From positions 17,982,501-18,046,500 of the forward strand of contig OY727094.1 of assembly GCA_963402885.1 (NCBI GenBank): 64,000 nt of DNA, in the 5' to 3' direction. The first letter of the stretch is position 1; each line of letters starts with the position of its first letter. A program made the position numbers and the translations under genes. Shown here piece after piece: positions 11,533 through 21,409 of this stretch. Source of the DNA: Antedon bifida (lineage: Eukaryota > Echinodermata > Crinoidea > Comatulida > Antedonidae). The notes below the pieces were generated by a model. It worked only from the letters and a program-made list of their open reading frames with translations, ran no database searches and was not told the origin of the DNA.

Positions 11533-12961
11533 ATAGAAACAATTCTGCTTTGCTATGTATCAAATTTGTTATCTATTGCTTGATAACAAATTGAATGCTT
11601 GAATTGTATGTAATTAGCATTGGTTATTGACAGAGTTGTACAATTGGAATCTTGTAGACAATCAATTGATTGTGCTAAGTGCTGCTTATTATCTAGCCTA
11701 CTATGCATATGTAGATATACTATAGATATGTAATTATTTGTTTAATAATTCATAGGATTAAAAATAAATGAATTAATGAAAACTATATAAGAAATTGTTT
11801 TCCTTTCATTTATAGACCAAACAATTTAGTATAATTCAAATTAATATTGAAGAGCGAAGTTCACAGTCGTAAATTTAGATCTAGAGAGCAATGCATTATG
11901 TAGAAATTTAAATGTGGCTGACGCAAGAATTGTAGGCTACACTTGTGTGTACCTTTATCAATGTATTGTTAAACTAATTTAATTGCCTTGTCATTTGCAA
12001 TTTCTTGATTATAACCACAATAATGTTAGTGTTAAGCTTCAATCGATTAAAGCAATTTTTTCTCATAAACTGTTTAACACAAAAAAAAATTACATCAGAA
12101 GAAAGCCAAAAATCTGGGAGGGCAGGGGACGCTAAACAAGCAAGCATTAGCAATTTACAATCAGTTTTAAATAATACAAAATTAGCTAGAATACTGTAGA
12201 TTTTGAAAATCCAAATAATAGCTAGATACTGTACTATATTATTTTAATTAGCACATAAAAAAGTATGTTGTAGATTGTTGAAAGCCCTAAAATAGCTAAA
12301 TTTAACCCAAATAGCAAAGATATATGAGTAGCAAATCAATAGAATTTAATAGGCTTGAATTGGTTCCTAAACCAAAAGATTTCAAGTTATAACAATGGTT
12401 CCAACTAAAATTTAACACAAGGCTATAGGAGCAACTCAAATAATTTTAACTATGTTATGCTGCCATTGGTTAAATTTTAACAACTTAGGATCTTCAAAAT
12501 TATACAGAAATACCACCAAAAATATGAAATTTTGTATAATATATGTGTGTGTATATGTAATATATATTTTGTCATAATATTATTATGGTGTTATGGGCTT
12601 ATGTATTTGCTTTAATTTAGGTAAGAAGAGCCTTTCTATCAAAAGTAATCCTCACAACCTTTCATTTCAGCATAGATTATTATCATAAATGATAGAAATA
12701 TCCTCAAATTATAAAGAGCAAAGTAATCAAGGTGAAAGTTGATGATAGACATGATTCATATTCACAACTAATTTTTTTTTAATGTACATTTTTTTTTTTT
12801 AACTTATATCAACAAATGTTATTCGTGTTTTCTAACCTGCCTAATACTAAAATACAGTTAAATATTCAAAAGAAGTTTATGCTATGAAAAGTGTTATGAG
12901 TATTCTATTGAATGTTATCAATTTATAAAAACATACTGACTATAATACCATTTAACTTTAC
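11533..12961. other. Intron of the ankyrin-repeat gene, part of the duplicated block
   Basis: No exon was recognised. It is almost identical to 32446-33880. Short open frames such as the one at 12005-12199 occur in both copies only because the DNA is duplicated. Confidence 0.6.
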
Positions 12962-13153
12962 TTTATTTATTTATTTTATTTGTTCTTTCTTTAAACTGAA
13001 ATACACTTTCAATACAGATGTACTGATTTCCAAAGTGGTTCAGTAAACATATTTACAACAAAAATAAAATATAAAAGAAAAACAAAAAGAAAGAAAACAG
13101 ATATAAAACTATTTACAATTGTGAAGGCAAAAAGGTTAATACATATATGATTT

Positions 13154-16150
13154 CTATAGTGAAGATTTAAAAGTTGCCAAAGACATATTATGGAGTTCTG
13201 ATTTTATGTTATTTGGTAGAGAATTCCATAATTTAGTTGATCTATAAACAAAAGTTCTTTTACCCTGAGAGTTATTCCATAACGGAATAGATAAATCATT
13301 ATTACTTTGGGAGCGAGTGCATTTATTATGGTTATCTACAGTAAATTGAAATAATATTGTTAAGTATCTTGGAGCTATTTCTTTTAAACATTTAAATAGC
13401 ATTATAAGAATATTTTCATTCCATTTTTCTGTAAGTCTACTCCATCCAAGAGTACTTAAGATATCATTAATAGGGGTATACATGTCTACTGATAACAATA
13501 TTCTACCTAATCTGTTGATTAAAACCTGAAGAGAATCTGAAAAACTTATATTACAATTGGACCAAACACAGCAACAATAATCAAATAATGGAATAATTAA
13601 AGCATTTGCTAACATTTTTAAAGTATACATAGGAAGATACATCTTAATACGACGAATCACACCGATACGTTTAGCTATTTTACAAGACATTTTGTCTATA
13701 TGTTCCTTCCAATTTAGTTGAGGATCAAAAATGACACCTAAATACTTAAAAGAATCAACTCTTTCAATAGTTTCGTTATTATGAAGTAAAGTTATATTCT
13801 TAAATGTTGCCGTTTTCTGATTTGTGCTGAAAACCATAAGCTTGGTCTTATTAAGATTTAGTGTGAGTTGATTATGGTCAAACCATTCTATAATTTTGTT
13901 TAGATTGATATTGAGTTGATTCTGAAGTATTAAAGGGTCAGATGAACTACATAAGAGTGTTGTATCATCTGCATACATCACACATTTACATGATAAAAAT
14001 TCAGGAAGTGAATTTACGTATAAAATAAATAGTAAAGGTCCCAGTATTGATCCTTGTGGGACACCAATATTAACATTCATGGTGTCAGATTTTGTTGAAT
14101 TTATACAAACAACTTGAGATCGTCCACTTAAATATGATTTAAACCAGTGAAGTGCAATATCATTTAAGCCATAATTCCTTAATTTGGTAAGTAATATTTC
14201 ATGGTTAACTGTATCAAATGCTTTCTTCAAGTCAAGAAATAAAGCAGCAGATGAAATACCTTTATCAAAGTTATCTAAAATATAATCAGTAACATCTAAA
14301 AGAGTAGTTTCTGTAGAGTGACCTTTTCTAAAGCCCGATTGGGAGGGATTTATAAGGTTGTTAGTTCTTAAATACAAGTATAATTGATCATGCACAGCAC
14401 GTTCTAAGAGTTTTGAAAGTATGGGTAAAACAGAAATTGGGCGGTAATTATAAGGGTCTGACATATCCCCATCTTTATATACAGGTGTTACCTTAGCTAG
14501 TTTCCATTCATCTGGAAATCTAGAACTGAACATAGAAAGATTACAAATATATGAGAGTGAGTCACAAATTATCGGACCAGCTAGTTTAAGAAGTTTGCAA
14601 TCAAAGTTATCAACACCCATAGCTTTATTAGTTGACAATTTACATAACTGGTTAAAAATGTAATCAGGGGTAAGAAGATCAAATTCAAATTTGTTACCCG
14701 CAAAACAATTTTCTGAAGTGTTACTAGTATAATTATTGGAGTTAGTATTATTGGAGTTAGTAAATTGATTTGCTAAAGAACTTCCAATTGAAGTAAAATG
14801 AGCATTGAAAACATTGGCTGTGTCCTTATCATTGGATGTATAGTTTTTATTATTATCTTTATATACATTATTTATACTGGGTTTAGTTTTAGGTATTAAT
14901 TTATTTATTGTATTCCATAATTTCTTAGGATTTTTAGCATTTTCGTTAATAGTATTTGTACAATATTTTCTTTTTAAATTCCTATTTAAATTATTAACTT
15001 GATTTCTCAGTTGTTTAGCTTTGTCCCAATCTTCAGGTTCATTAGTTTTGTGAGCTTTCTTATAATAGTAGTCTCTGTCTTTTGTTAATCTTATATAATC
15101 AGTGGTTATCCATTCAGGAAGTGATCCTTTCACTCTCTTTGTCTTTAAAGGGGCATGCCGATTACATAACTCACCAAATAAGTGTTTCCATAGCAACCAG
15201 ACAGTGTTAACATTAGAGTAAAGCTTGATTTGATCCCAGTCAATACATTTTAAATCTTCTATAAATTTGTTTTGGTCAAATTTTTTAAAAGAACGAGAGG
15301 TTATAAACTTTGGAGGAATATGTGTTTTTTTAGTTTTTCGAATTAGATATATTAAGGAGTGATCACTTATTCCATGGCTTGATACTCCTGCTGTTGAAAT
15401 ATTACAATTAGTGACAAAAATCAAATCTATAATTGTTTTACTAGTGTTAGTTATTCTTGTAAATTCATTAATTAGTTGGTTAAGATTACTATTTTTAGCT
15501 ATTTTATTAATTTTTCTTGCGTTAGTATTATTATTTATATCTAAGTTAAAGTCTCCCAAGATCACAACATCATTATATAATGATGTACTTTGTTGGAACA
15601 TGTTGTCAAGTTCATTTAAATATTCAACTTTAGCATTAGGTGGTCTATAAATATTACCTATAAGTAAAGGTTTAGAATATGGTAAATTTATTTCAATCCA
15701 AAGAGCTTCAACATTTTCAGATCTCAGCTCTTGGATTTCTTTAAAGGCAATACCACTTCTAATATAACATAGAACTCCACCGCCAGCTTGAGTATTTGGT
15801 CTATCAAGCCTACAAATCTTGTATCCGTCTACTAAAATCTCATTGTTATCAATATTGGTGCTTAGCCACGTTTCGGTTATACAAAATATATCATAGTTAT
15901 ATTCATGGAGAAGTGTTTTGACATTGTCTAATTTGTTTCTAAGTGATTGTATATTTAAGTGGGCAATTTTAAAGCCCTTTTTACTACTTATTTCATAATT
16001 AAAATTGTTAAAGTAATTACAAAAAGGTAGTTCCATTAAAGCGTTTTGTATAAAACAATTGTCGCACCACCAATTATTAAGTCTGATTGAAGGATTAGGA
16101 AAACAGGAAAAGTCATAAGATAATGAACAAATTTGGCAAGTAGTACACAT
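13154..16150 (-). CDS. LINE ORF2: endonuclease and reverse transcriptase
   Basis: This 998-residue open frame makes the enzyme that nicks target DNA and copies the element's RNA there. The N-terminus has a Cys-rich CTTCQICS ... WWCDNCF motif, possibly PHD-like (residues 2-33). An APE-type endonuclease follows, with HLNIQSLRNKLD (about 64), ITETWLS, GDFNLD (about 200) and SDHSL (about 268). The RT domain has YRPISVLPILSKLLER, SGFRKGHST, LFLDLKKAFDTVNH, GVPQGSILGPLLF and the catalytic MYADD. The C-terminus has FKYLGV and RSTKLWNSLPNNIK, as in CR1-group elements. All key motifs are intact with no stop. It starts just downstream of ORF1 and, lacking the element's 5' end, probably has no promoter of its own. 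Confidence 0.9.
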   Translation of the reverse strand: MCTTCQICSLSYDFSCFPNPSIRLNNWWCDNCFIQNALMELPFCNYFNNFNYEISSKKGFKIAHLNIQSLRNKLDNVKTLLHEYNYDIFCITETWLSTNIDNNEILVDGYKICRLDRPNTQAGGGVLCYIRSGIAFKEIQELRSENVEALWIEINLPYSKPLLIGNIYRPPNAKVEYLNELDNMFQQSTSLYNDVVILGDFNLDINNNTNARKINKIAKNSNLNQLINEFTRITNTSKTIIDLIFVTNCNISTAGVSSHGISDHSLIYLIRKTKKTHIPPKFITSRSFKKFDQNKFIEDLKCIDWDQIKLYSNVNTVWLLWKHLFGELCNRHAPLKTKRVKGSLPEWITTDYIRLTKDRDYYYKKAHKTNEPEDWDKAKQLRNQVNNLNRNLKRKYCTNTINENAKNPKKLWNTINKLIPKTKPSINNVYKDNNKNYTSNDKDTANVFNAHFTSIGSSLANQFTNSNNTNSNNYTSNTSENCFAGNKFEFDLLTPDYIFNQLCKLSTNKAMGVDNFDCKLLKLAGPIICDSLSYICNLSMFSSRFPDEWKLAKVTPVYKDGDMSDPYNYRPISVLPILSKLLERAVHDQLYLYLRTNNLINPSQSGFRKGHSTETTLLDVTDYILDNFDKGISSAALFLDLKKAFDTVNHEILLTKLRNYGLNDIALHWFKSYLSGRSQVVCINSTKSDTMNVNIGVPQGSILGPLLFILYVNSLPEFLSCKCVMYADDTTLLCSSSDPLILQNQLNINLNKIIEWFDHNQLTLNLNKTKLMVFSTNQKTATFKNITLLHNNETIERVDSFKYLGVIFDPQLNWKEHIDKMSCKIAKRIGVIRRIKMYLPMYTLKMLANALIIPLFDYCCCVWSNCNISFSDSLQVLINRLGRILLSVDMYTPINDILSTLGWSRLTEKWNENILIMLFKCLKEIAPRYLTILFQFTVDNHNKCTRSQSNNDLSIPLWNNSQGKRTFVYRSTKLWNSLPNNIKSELHNMSLATFKSSL

Positions 16151-16333
16151 TAAATTAAGAGTTTGCTTACATTTAGAAGAGCTATTGTTATAATTATATA
16201 TACTAGTAACAATATTTTTATCAGGTTTAACATTTGCATAATCCTTAGTTAATGGAACAGAAGTATTAAAATTGGTTATATTAGTATTTGCACTTTGTAC
16301 AGCTGTTCCGGCTTCAACTTCTTCGCCTACTTT

Positions 16334-16780
16334 TCATTGATCTTTGACATGTTTTGCTTTACAGTATTTCATTTTGTGTCCAAGTTGTTCACAGATATAA
16401 CAAAACACTGGTTGACCATGACGGCAATTACTGCTAATATGTCCGGTTTCGCTGCAAAAATGACATCTAGGGGATTTCATTCTTTGCTGTTTCTTGCTGT
16501 TCTTCTGAAGGATTTGGATACTGTTGTTTATACTCTTGATGAGAGTTGATGTGCCACGTTGGTTCAAGTGTAGGCCATGAGATGTGAAGTTAGACCTAGA
16601 ACTTTCTTTCAAACCAATGGTATATGAATGATCGATGAAGTATTTTCCGTACATTTGCTTTAATGAATCATTGAGCTTTTCCACTTGCATGTTGTAGTGG
16701 GCATTGTCAAAACGAGGGCATACTGCCGATACATACACATTTCCACCGGAAACTTTTGTCCACAACTCTGTTACAAGGTC
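16334..16780 (-). pseudogene. LINE ORF1, C-terminal half (esterase end and zinc knuckles)
   Basis: This is a 5'-truncated ORF1 ending in a stop at 16334. The visible part has SHGLHLNQRGTSTL, matching the last block (DGxHLN..G) of SGNH-type esterase domains in CR1/L2 ORF1. Two CX2CX4HX4C zinc knuckles follow, CHFCSETGHISSNC and CYICEQLGHKMKYC, which bind nucleic acid in such proteins. The frame runs back past the insertion point into host DNA to an ATG at 16810, so MLIAYTSII is flank-encoded and not part of the element. It cannot be a complete ORF1. Confidence 0.75.
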
Positions 16781-17415
16781 TTTGATGATTGAGGTGTATG
16801 CTATCAGCATTTTTTATTTTACAGTACAGTAGTTAAATTATAATAATCAATAGCAAAAATATTTAAAAACTGTGCTGTAAAATTCATTTCACACTTTATT
16901 TCTAAAAGCAGCATTCGGCAATGAATTATGGAAAATAAATGTGTATATTATTTAATACACATATTAATGTTATGGTATAACAGTGTGTAAACAAAGTATA
17001 CAAAAAATTTGATTGCAAATTTAAACAGAATAGTATGAGAATTTGTAAAAAAGAAGAAAAAAAGTTATTATGCTTGTGTTTATAACTTATTCATCATTTC
17101 TATATTGAACTATATATGCACACCAGTATTGTGTTATTCTATTCATTTTAAGAATGTACAAGATATATTTAAAATATGTTTGTTACGAGAATTGGTATTA
17201 TTATAATATAACTACAATAGTATAATAACATGGATACTACAGTAGTGTATTTTCAACTAAATTAATCTTTCCATAGAGATATTATATAATATCTATGATT
17301 TTCCTAAAGTCTTATAGTACTGGTAGTCGTCTAAATTCTAAAAACAATAGTTTCAATTTATTGATTGGTTTCACTGAAGGTTAAATTAATGTTATAAACT
17401 GTGTGTATGACTTAC

Positions 17416-17514
17416 ATTACTCTGCATATTGACATCAGCTCCACCCTCTAAGACCAGTTGGCACATGGTTGTATTACCTGCATAAGCAGCACACATTAAT
17501 GCTGAAGTGCCATA
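17416..17514 (-). CDS. Ankyrin-repeat gene, exon encoding one ankyrin repeat (3'-most seen)
   Basis: The exon is exactly 99 bp (33 codons), phase 0 at both ends, with acceptor TTTTTAATAG before it and donor AAT|GTAAGTC after it. It encodes YGTSALMCAAYAG..., a LVLEGGADVN core and MQSN. This fits the ankyrin consensus: G-T-(S/T)-(A/P)-L in the first helix, A at the helix turn, then hydrophobic-x-x-G-A-D-(V/I)-N. Ankyrin repeats form a protein-binding stack. It follows the exon at 34508-34606 in the same gene and arose with it by the tandem duplication, but only about 17 of 33 residues agree. No later exon was found between 1 and 17415; the gene may run out of the window. Confidence 0.85.
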
Positions 17515-18226
17515 CTATTAAAAATATTAAATAATAAACAAAGTTACAAAACATGTACATCATATTCCTTAATATCTAACACACAAAAAATGACTAATAT
17601 TAATAATCTTATAAATATCCTTAATTTAATAAAAGTTAATATTTTTTCAATGTTGAAAATAATTTTTCTAATAACAACAATCAATTTTAAATGATTATTT
17701 CTATAAAGCATTGTAAAATATATTGTTTTGTGTAAACTATTCTTATGATCAAGGTATACTTGAATTCTAAACTATAAAACAGATTATACTATACTATATC
17801 ATCTACAGTATAATCAATTTTATTTTGAAATAGTTGGATTGAATGCAAACTATTGTGTAAAGAAAGGCTATCTACATGTTTTAAACAATTTTATTTATAA
17901 GGTTTTTTTTACAGTGCAATTATAATATAAAACTGGACAATTTATTTTAAATTTCAAATTGTGTTGTAGCTGTTAATAACAGGTTTTCACTATTCAATTG
18001 TCACCACTCCAACTTGTAATAGCCGTACTTGTTGATAATCATTTAGGCCTACTGTTTATTAGTGTGTGTTTTGTGTGTAGGCATTTCTATTTTATACACA
18101 ATTGTTGACAGTGTAAATCATAACCTCACATTTTATTCACAATTATTTAGTATATATTTTCTATCATATTATTTTGTCGTGTATAAAATATATCTAATAA
18201 AAATTTTAAATCAATAAAATTAATCA
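17515..18226. other. Intron of the ankyrin-repeat gene
   Basis: Non-coding. It matches 34607-35355 of copy 2 until about 18119, after which about 110 bp is unique to copy 1 before the palindromic element. Confidence 0.6.
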
Positions 18227-18270
18227 ATTAAAACACCCGATTCTGTAGCTGTTAGTACACTCAGTGTGGA

Positions 18271-18286
18271 AGACTGTCGACAGTCT
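18271..18286. promoter_or_regulatory. 16-bp perfect dyad near the element end
   Basis: AGACTGTCGACAGTCT is its own reverse complement and lies 37 bp inside the left terminus. The same dyad is at 28668-28683, 37 bp inside the right terminus. It is a plausible binding site for a dimeric transposase, but that is inference. Confidence 0.45.
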
Positions 18287-18720
18287 GCCAGAGACCTGTC
18301 TGACTGTATTAAGTACTTTTAATACACGATATCGCTGTCATTAGGTTCCTATCTAGAGACAATTTGTAACGTTATAATAATGTATTCAATATAAAATCCA
18401 CTCGGCAACCAGAATAGTAGCAGGTTTATCGTATTGCCATGCAAGAATGGATAGGCGTTTTCCTCTGCTTTTTGGCCTTCTAGTCAGTTATTGTTATTGA
18501 TTATACGAATTACGTAATTAGTTTAGTAGCTCATCTACCTTTTTAGCAGGGCATACTCAATCGTAGAGGCTAGGCCTACTACACTCAAGTTAAGTATGAG
18601 TTGGCATGGTACGAGTCGACCAGGGTACAACCACTAGCCTTACTAGAAGAACATAGGCTATAGGTCTGCGGGAATGGGAAATCTGGCCTAGAAGGCATAG
18701 GCCTACAGGAATCCAGTCAA

Positions 18721-18795
18721 GTCGCCCCATCGCAAAGTCGCCCCATCGCAAAGTCGCCCCATACAAAGTCGCCCAATACAAAGTCGCCCCATCGC
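18721..18795. repeat. Short tandem repeat, unit GTCGCCCCATCGCAAA
   Basis: About five units of 14-16 bp (GTCGCCCCATCGCAAA, with ATACAAA variants) occur in the left arm only. The matching place in the right arm (about 28150-28250) has none, so the array expanded after the arms formed. Confidence 0.8.
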
Positions 18796-18894
18796 ATTGG
18801 GTACGCCCAAAAAAAAGCCATCATATGAGCATTAAAAGGTCTCGTAGAGCCAGAGCGGTGTTAACCTAACCTGTAAGTAGTATTCTAGCCCATC

Positions 18895-19055
18895 CATGAT
18901 GGGTACGCCCGGGTTGGAATTGGTACATGTTGACCCGTATCCGTATTCTTCTAGCTAGGGTGCTGGTAAACCCGTACCCATGCCATCCAACTTAGCTAAC
19001 TCGTACCCAAATAATTGGTCAACTCGTACCCTGGGCTAACCCATACCTAAACCAA
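18895..19055. repeat. Cluster of AACTCGTACCC / GGGTACGAGTT motifs, left arm
   Basis: An interspersed roughly 15-bp motif, AACYCGTACCCA, recurs many times here and at about 21475-21570, and in inverse order in the right arm at about 27590-27930 and 28255-28310. Multiple subterminal copies of one motif are typical of non-autonomous DNA elements. Confidence 0.6.
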
Positions 19056-19078
19056 CCCCCAGGTAAAAATTCCAGTTG

Positions 19079-19345
19079 AGACCAGTTGGAAATTTCAATT
19101 GGTCCAACTGGTTTTCAACTGGTCCAACTGGTTTTCAACTGGTTCAACTGGTTTTCCAACTGGTCAACTGGTTTTTTTCAACTGGTCAACTGGTTTTTCA
19201 ACTGGTCAACTGGTTTTTCCAACTGGTCAACTGGTGTTCCCAACTGGTCAACTGGTGTTTCCAACTGGCCAACTGGTTTTCCAACTGGTCAACTGGTTTT
19301 CCAACTGGTCAACTGGTTTTCCAACTGGTCAACTAGTTTTTTCAA
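19079..19345. repeat. Tandem array, unit TTTTCCAACTGGTCAACTGG
   Basis: About a dozen units of roughly 20 bp lie just inside the left terminus of the 2.2-kb element. The overlapping Trp/Asn/Gly-rich frames here are translations of this repeat, not genes. Confidence 0.85.
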
Positions 19346-21004
19346 ATGGGCAACTTTTTCAACTATTTTTTTTCAAGGAACCAAAGGAAGAAGAAGGGAG
19401 AAGGAGGATGGCCGGGTGTGGGAGAATGGGAGAGAGGACCCAGGGGAGAGGTGGTTCTGGGGTGAGGTGACTGAAAAAGAAGCATGGTCCGTCATTACAA
19501 TTAAAAATATAATAAATAAAATTTTTTTTATTTGTTATTTATAATCCTATATTATTGCAACAAACAATCAAAATTAAATCAAATAAAATACTGCATAGAA
19601 TATTTTTTAAATAATGGACCATAGACGTAACGAGCATGCGCCGTAGGCCGGCAGACCGTAAACAACCAATCAGAAACCTGCAAGCCAACGGCCAAAATAA
19701 CAGCTTCCTTTGTTGTGTGACAGCAGTAGTCTCGGCGGCAAAATTGGCGATCACACAGCACAGGAGTTGATAATGAAATCAAGCCTAGGCCTAGAAAGGG
19801 TTTTGGTTTTAGTAACACCGTATTATTGGCTAATCGCATCAACTTAAGGATGAGGCACAATCTTGCTGTTTTATAGAAGGTAGGCCTGATATATATTATC
19901 TCTTATTACTATTATGATCAATGATCAAAAAAGATCGACAACAAAATGGAGGCCTCGCTAACTGACTAGCCTAGGCTAGCCTAGGCCTAGCTTAGCTGTT
20001 GAAGCCTCAACAGCATTATTGCCTTACACCTTGCTAGGTGCTTGATTACATGGCTGTGTACGACCACAAACTATAGTAGGCTAGAAACAAAGCCTATACT
20101 ATTAGGCGGCCTGTAGCTAGCCTAGGCCTAGGCCTTATTTAATAATAATAAATTATCACACAAAAAAAGCATTATTTCTAGGCTTTGCTATTTCATGATG
20201 ATGAATACTGTTGTTGATTTAGTTAGGCCTCTAAGTCTAAGTAGAAGTACTAGTAGTAGGTCTATGCTTAAAACTAGCTAGGCCTAGTATTAACTGTTCT
20301 GCAGGTTGTATTGCCACTACTCTAGGCTAGCGTTGAATACCTCCTTAAATAGTCTAGCTTAATACAGAGTAGGCCTACTACTAATCTATGAAGCAAACTA
20401 ATCCATGCTGTTTATAGTCTGTCTTGTTATACTTAAACTAAATTCTATACTTTTTAATTTTCCTTTAATTTTTGTCATACACAGGTGTTTTCCAGTTTAC
20501 TTAAATACAGTATAACAAGGCTAGCCTAGGTTTAATAAACCAACCAAAAAAGTACAATTTGAAGGGTAAATATATTTATGTATATTAATTATACAGAAAG
20601 AGTATATATAATATTTTTGAGATTTGAATTTGATTTATTCCTTGCACTACCAGTAGATTGTTTATACGTAGAAGTAACAATTTGTTTTGGTTTTTCTCTT
20701 TTCAGGACTAATTTTTTCAACATGACTAAATAAAGAAGGTGGTGGCCATAACTTCATAGATAAATTACTGAATAAATGCTAGATCTCCATTTCCATGGAC
20801 CTGTAAAAAAAACAAGGAGGGATATGCTAACATTTGTGTAGATGTAGGGGTTATGCAGGTTGTTAAAGACTTTCGTGAGGTAATTAACTACAGTACTGCA
20901 TAATTGAAAGTAACTACTGTACTGTAATTGTAATTATTAAAGTTAATAAAATAAACAGTTAAACAATAAGTTCTGTAGTTTGTGTGATTTGTTTTTGTAC
21001 TGAA

Positions 21005-21256
21005 ATTTACCAGTTGGGAAAATTCTCAACTGGGAAAAATTTACAACTGGGATTGATCAGACCAGTTGGAGAATTCACAACTGGGATTATCAGACCAGTT
21101 GAAAATTCACAACTGGGATTATCAGACCAGTTGAAAATTCACAACTGGGATTATCAGACCAGTTGGAAATTTCACAACTGGTTTTCAACTGGAAATTGTC
21201 TCAATTCACAACAGGAAAAATTCCCAACTGGGAAAATTCCCAACTGGTCTTCAACT
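21005..21256. repeat. Tandem array, unit around CAACTGGGATTATCAGACCA
   Basis: Four to five units of about 32-35 bp, each with ACAACTGGGATTATCAGACC and AGTTGAAAATTC, lie inside the right terminus of the 2.2-kb element, mirroring the array at its left end. Confidence 0.8.
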
Positions 21257-21290
21257 GGAATTTTTACCTGGGCCCGTATGTAATATAAAT

Positions 21291-21409
21291 ATAAAATATA
21301 ATAGTTAATTATATCTCAACCGTAATAGTAATATTAGTAAATAACGATTATTTTATTTACCATTACTATTACTGTTACGGTTGAGATATAATTAACTATT
21401 ATATTTTAT
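21291..21409. repeat. Small hairpin MITE, 119 bp
   Basis: ATAAAATATAATAGTTAATT ... CTCAACCGTAA is repeated inverted at 21364-21409 around a loop of roughly 30 bp. The segment is missing from the right arm of the palindrome, so it is a separate insertion. Confidence 0.7.

Larger units (their letters stand above)
12962..16780 (-). mobile_element. CR1-like LINE, 5'-truncated, intact ORF2
   Basis: This 3.8-kb insertion is absent from copy 2 of the tandem duplication, where TTAACTTTAC runs straight into AAACTTTGATGATTG (33880-33900). That gives exact borders and suggests loss of about 3 bp of target rather than a duplication. On the minus strand it carries the C-terminal part of ORF1, then complete ORF2 (13154-16150), a short 3' region and an (AAATA)n-like tail at 12962-12990. 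ORF1 is cut at its 5' end, so the element is 5'-truncated. The open ORF2 suggests recent insertion. Confidence 0.85.
19058..21272. mobile_element. 2.2-kb TIR element with CAACTGG subterminal arrays
   Basis: The termini CCCAGGTAAAAATTCCAGTT (19058) and its inverse (ending 21272) form imperfect TIRs of about 35 bp. Inside each end is a tandem array built on CAACTGG (19079-19345 and 21005-21256). The right arm of the surrounding palindrome reads AAACCAATTCGTATG at the matching site (about 27745), giving the empty site. The central part is rich in TAGGCCTAGG and encodes nothing recognisable. It is a non-autonomous element inserted into one arm only. Confidence 0.75.

Noticed and set aside
19079-19345. 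Regular repeats with short spacers that could suggest a CRISPR array
   Set aside because: The units are contiguous and imperfect with no unique spacers, and the window is animal nuclear DNA with LINEs and spliced exons.
19076-19544. Three overlapping Trp/Asn/Gly-rich reading frames
   Set aside because: They are translations of the 20-bp CAACTGG tandem array in three frames; no splice or start context supports coding.
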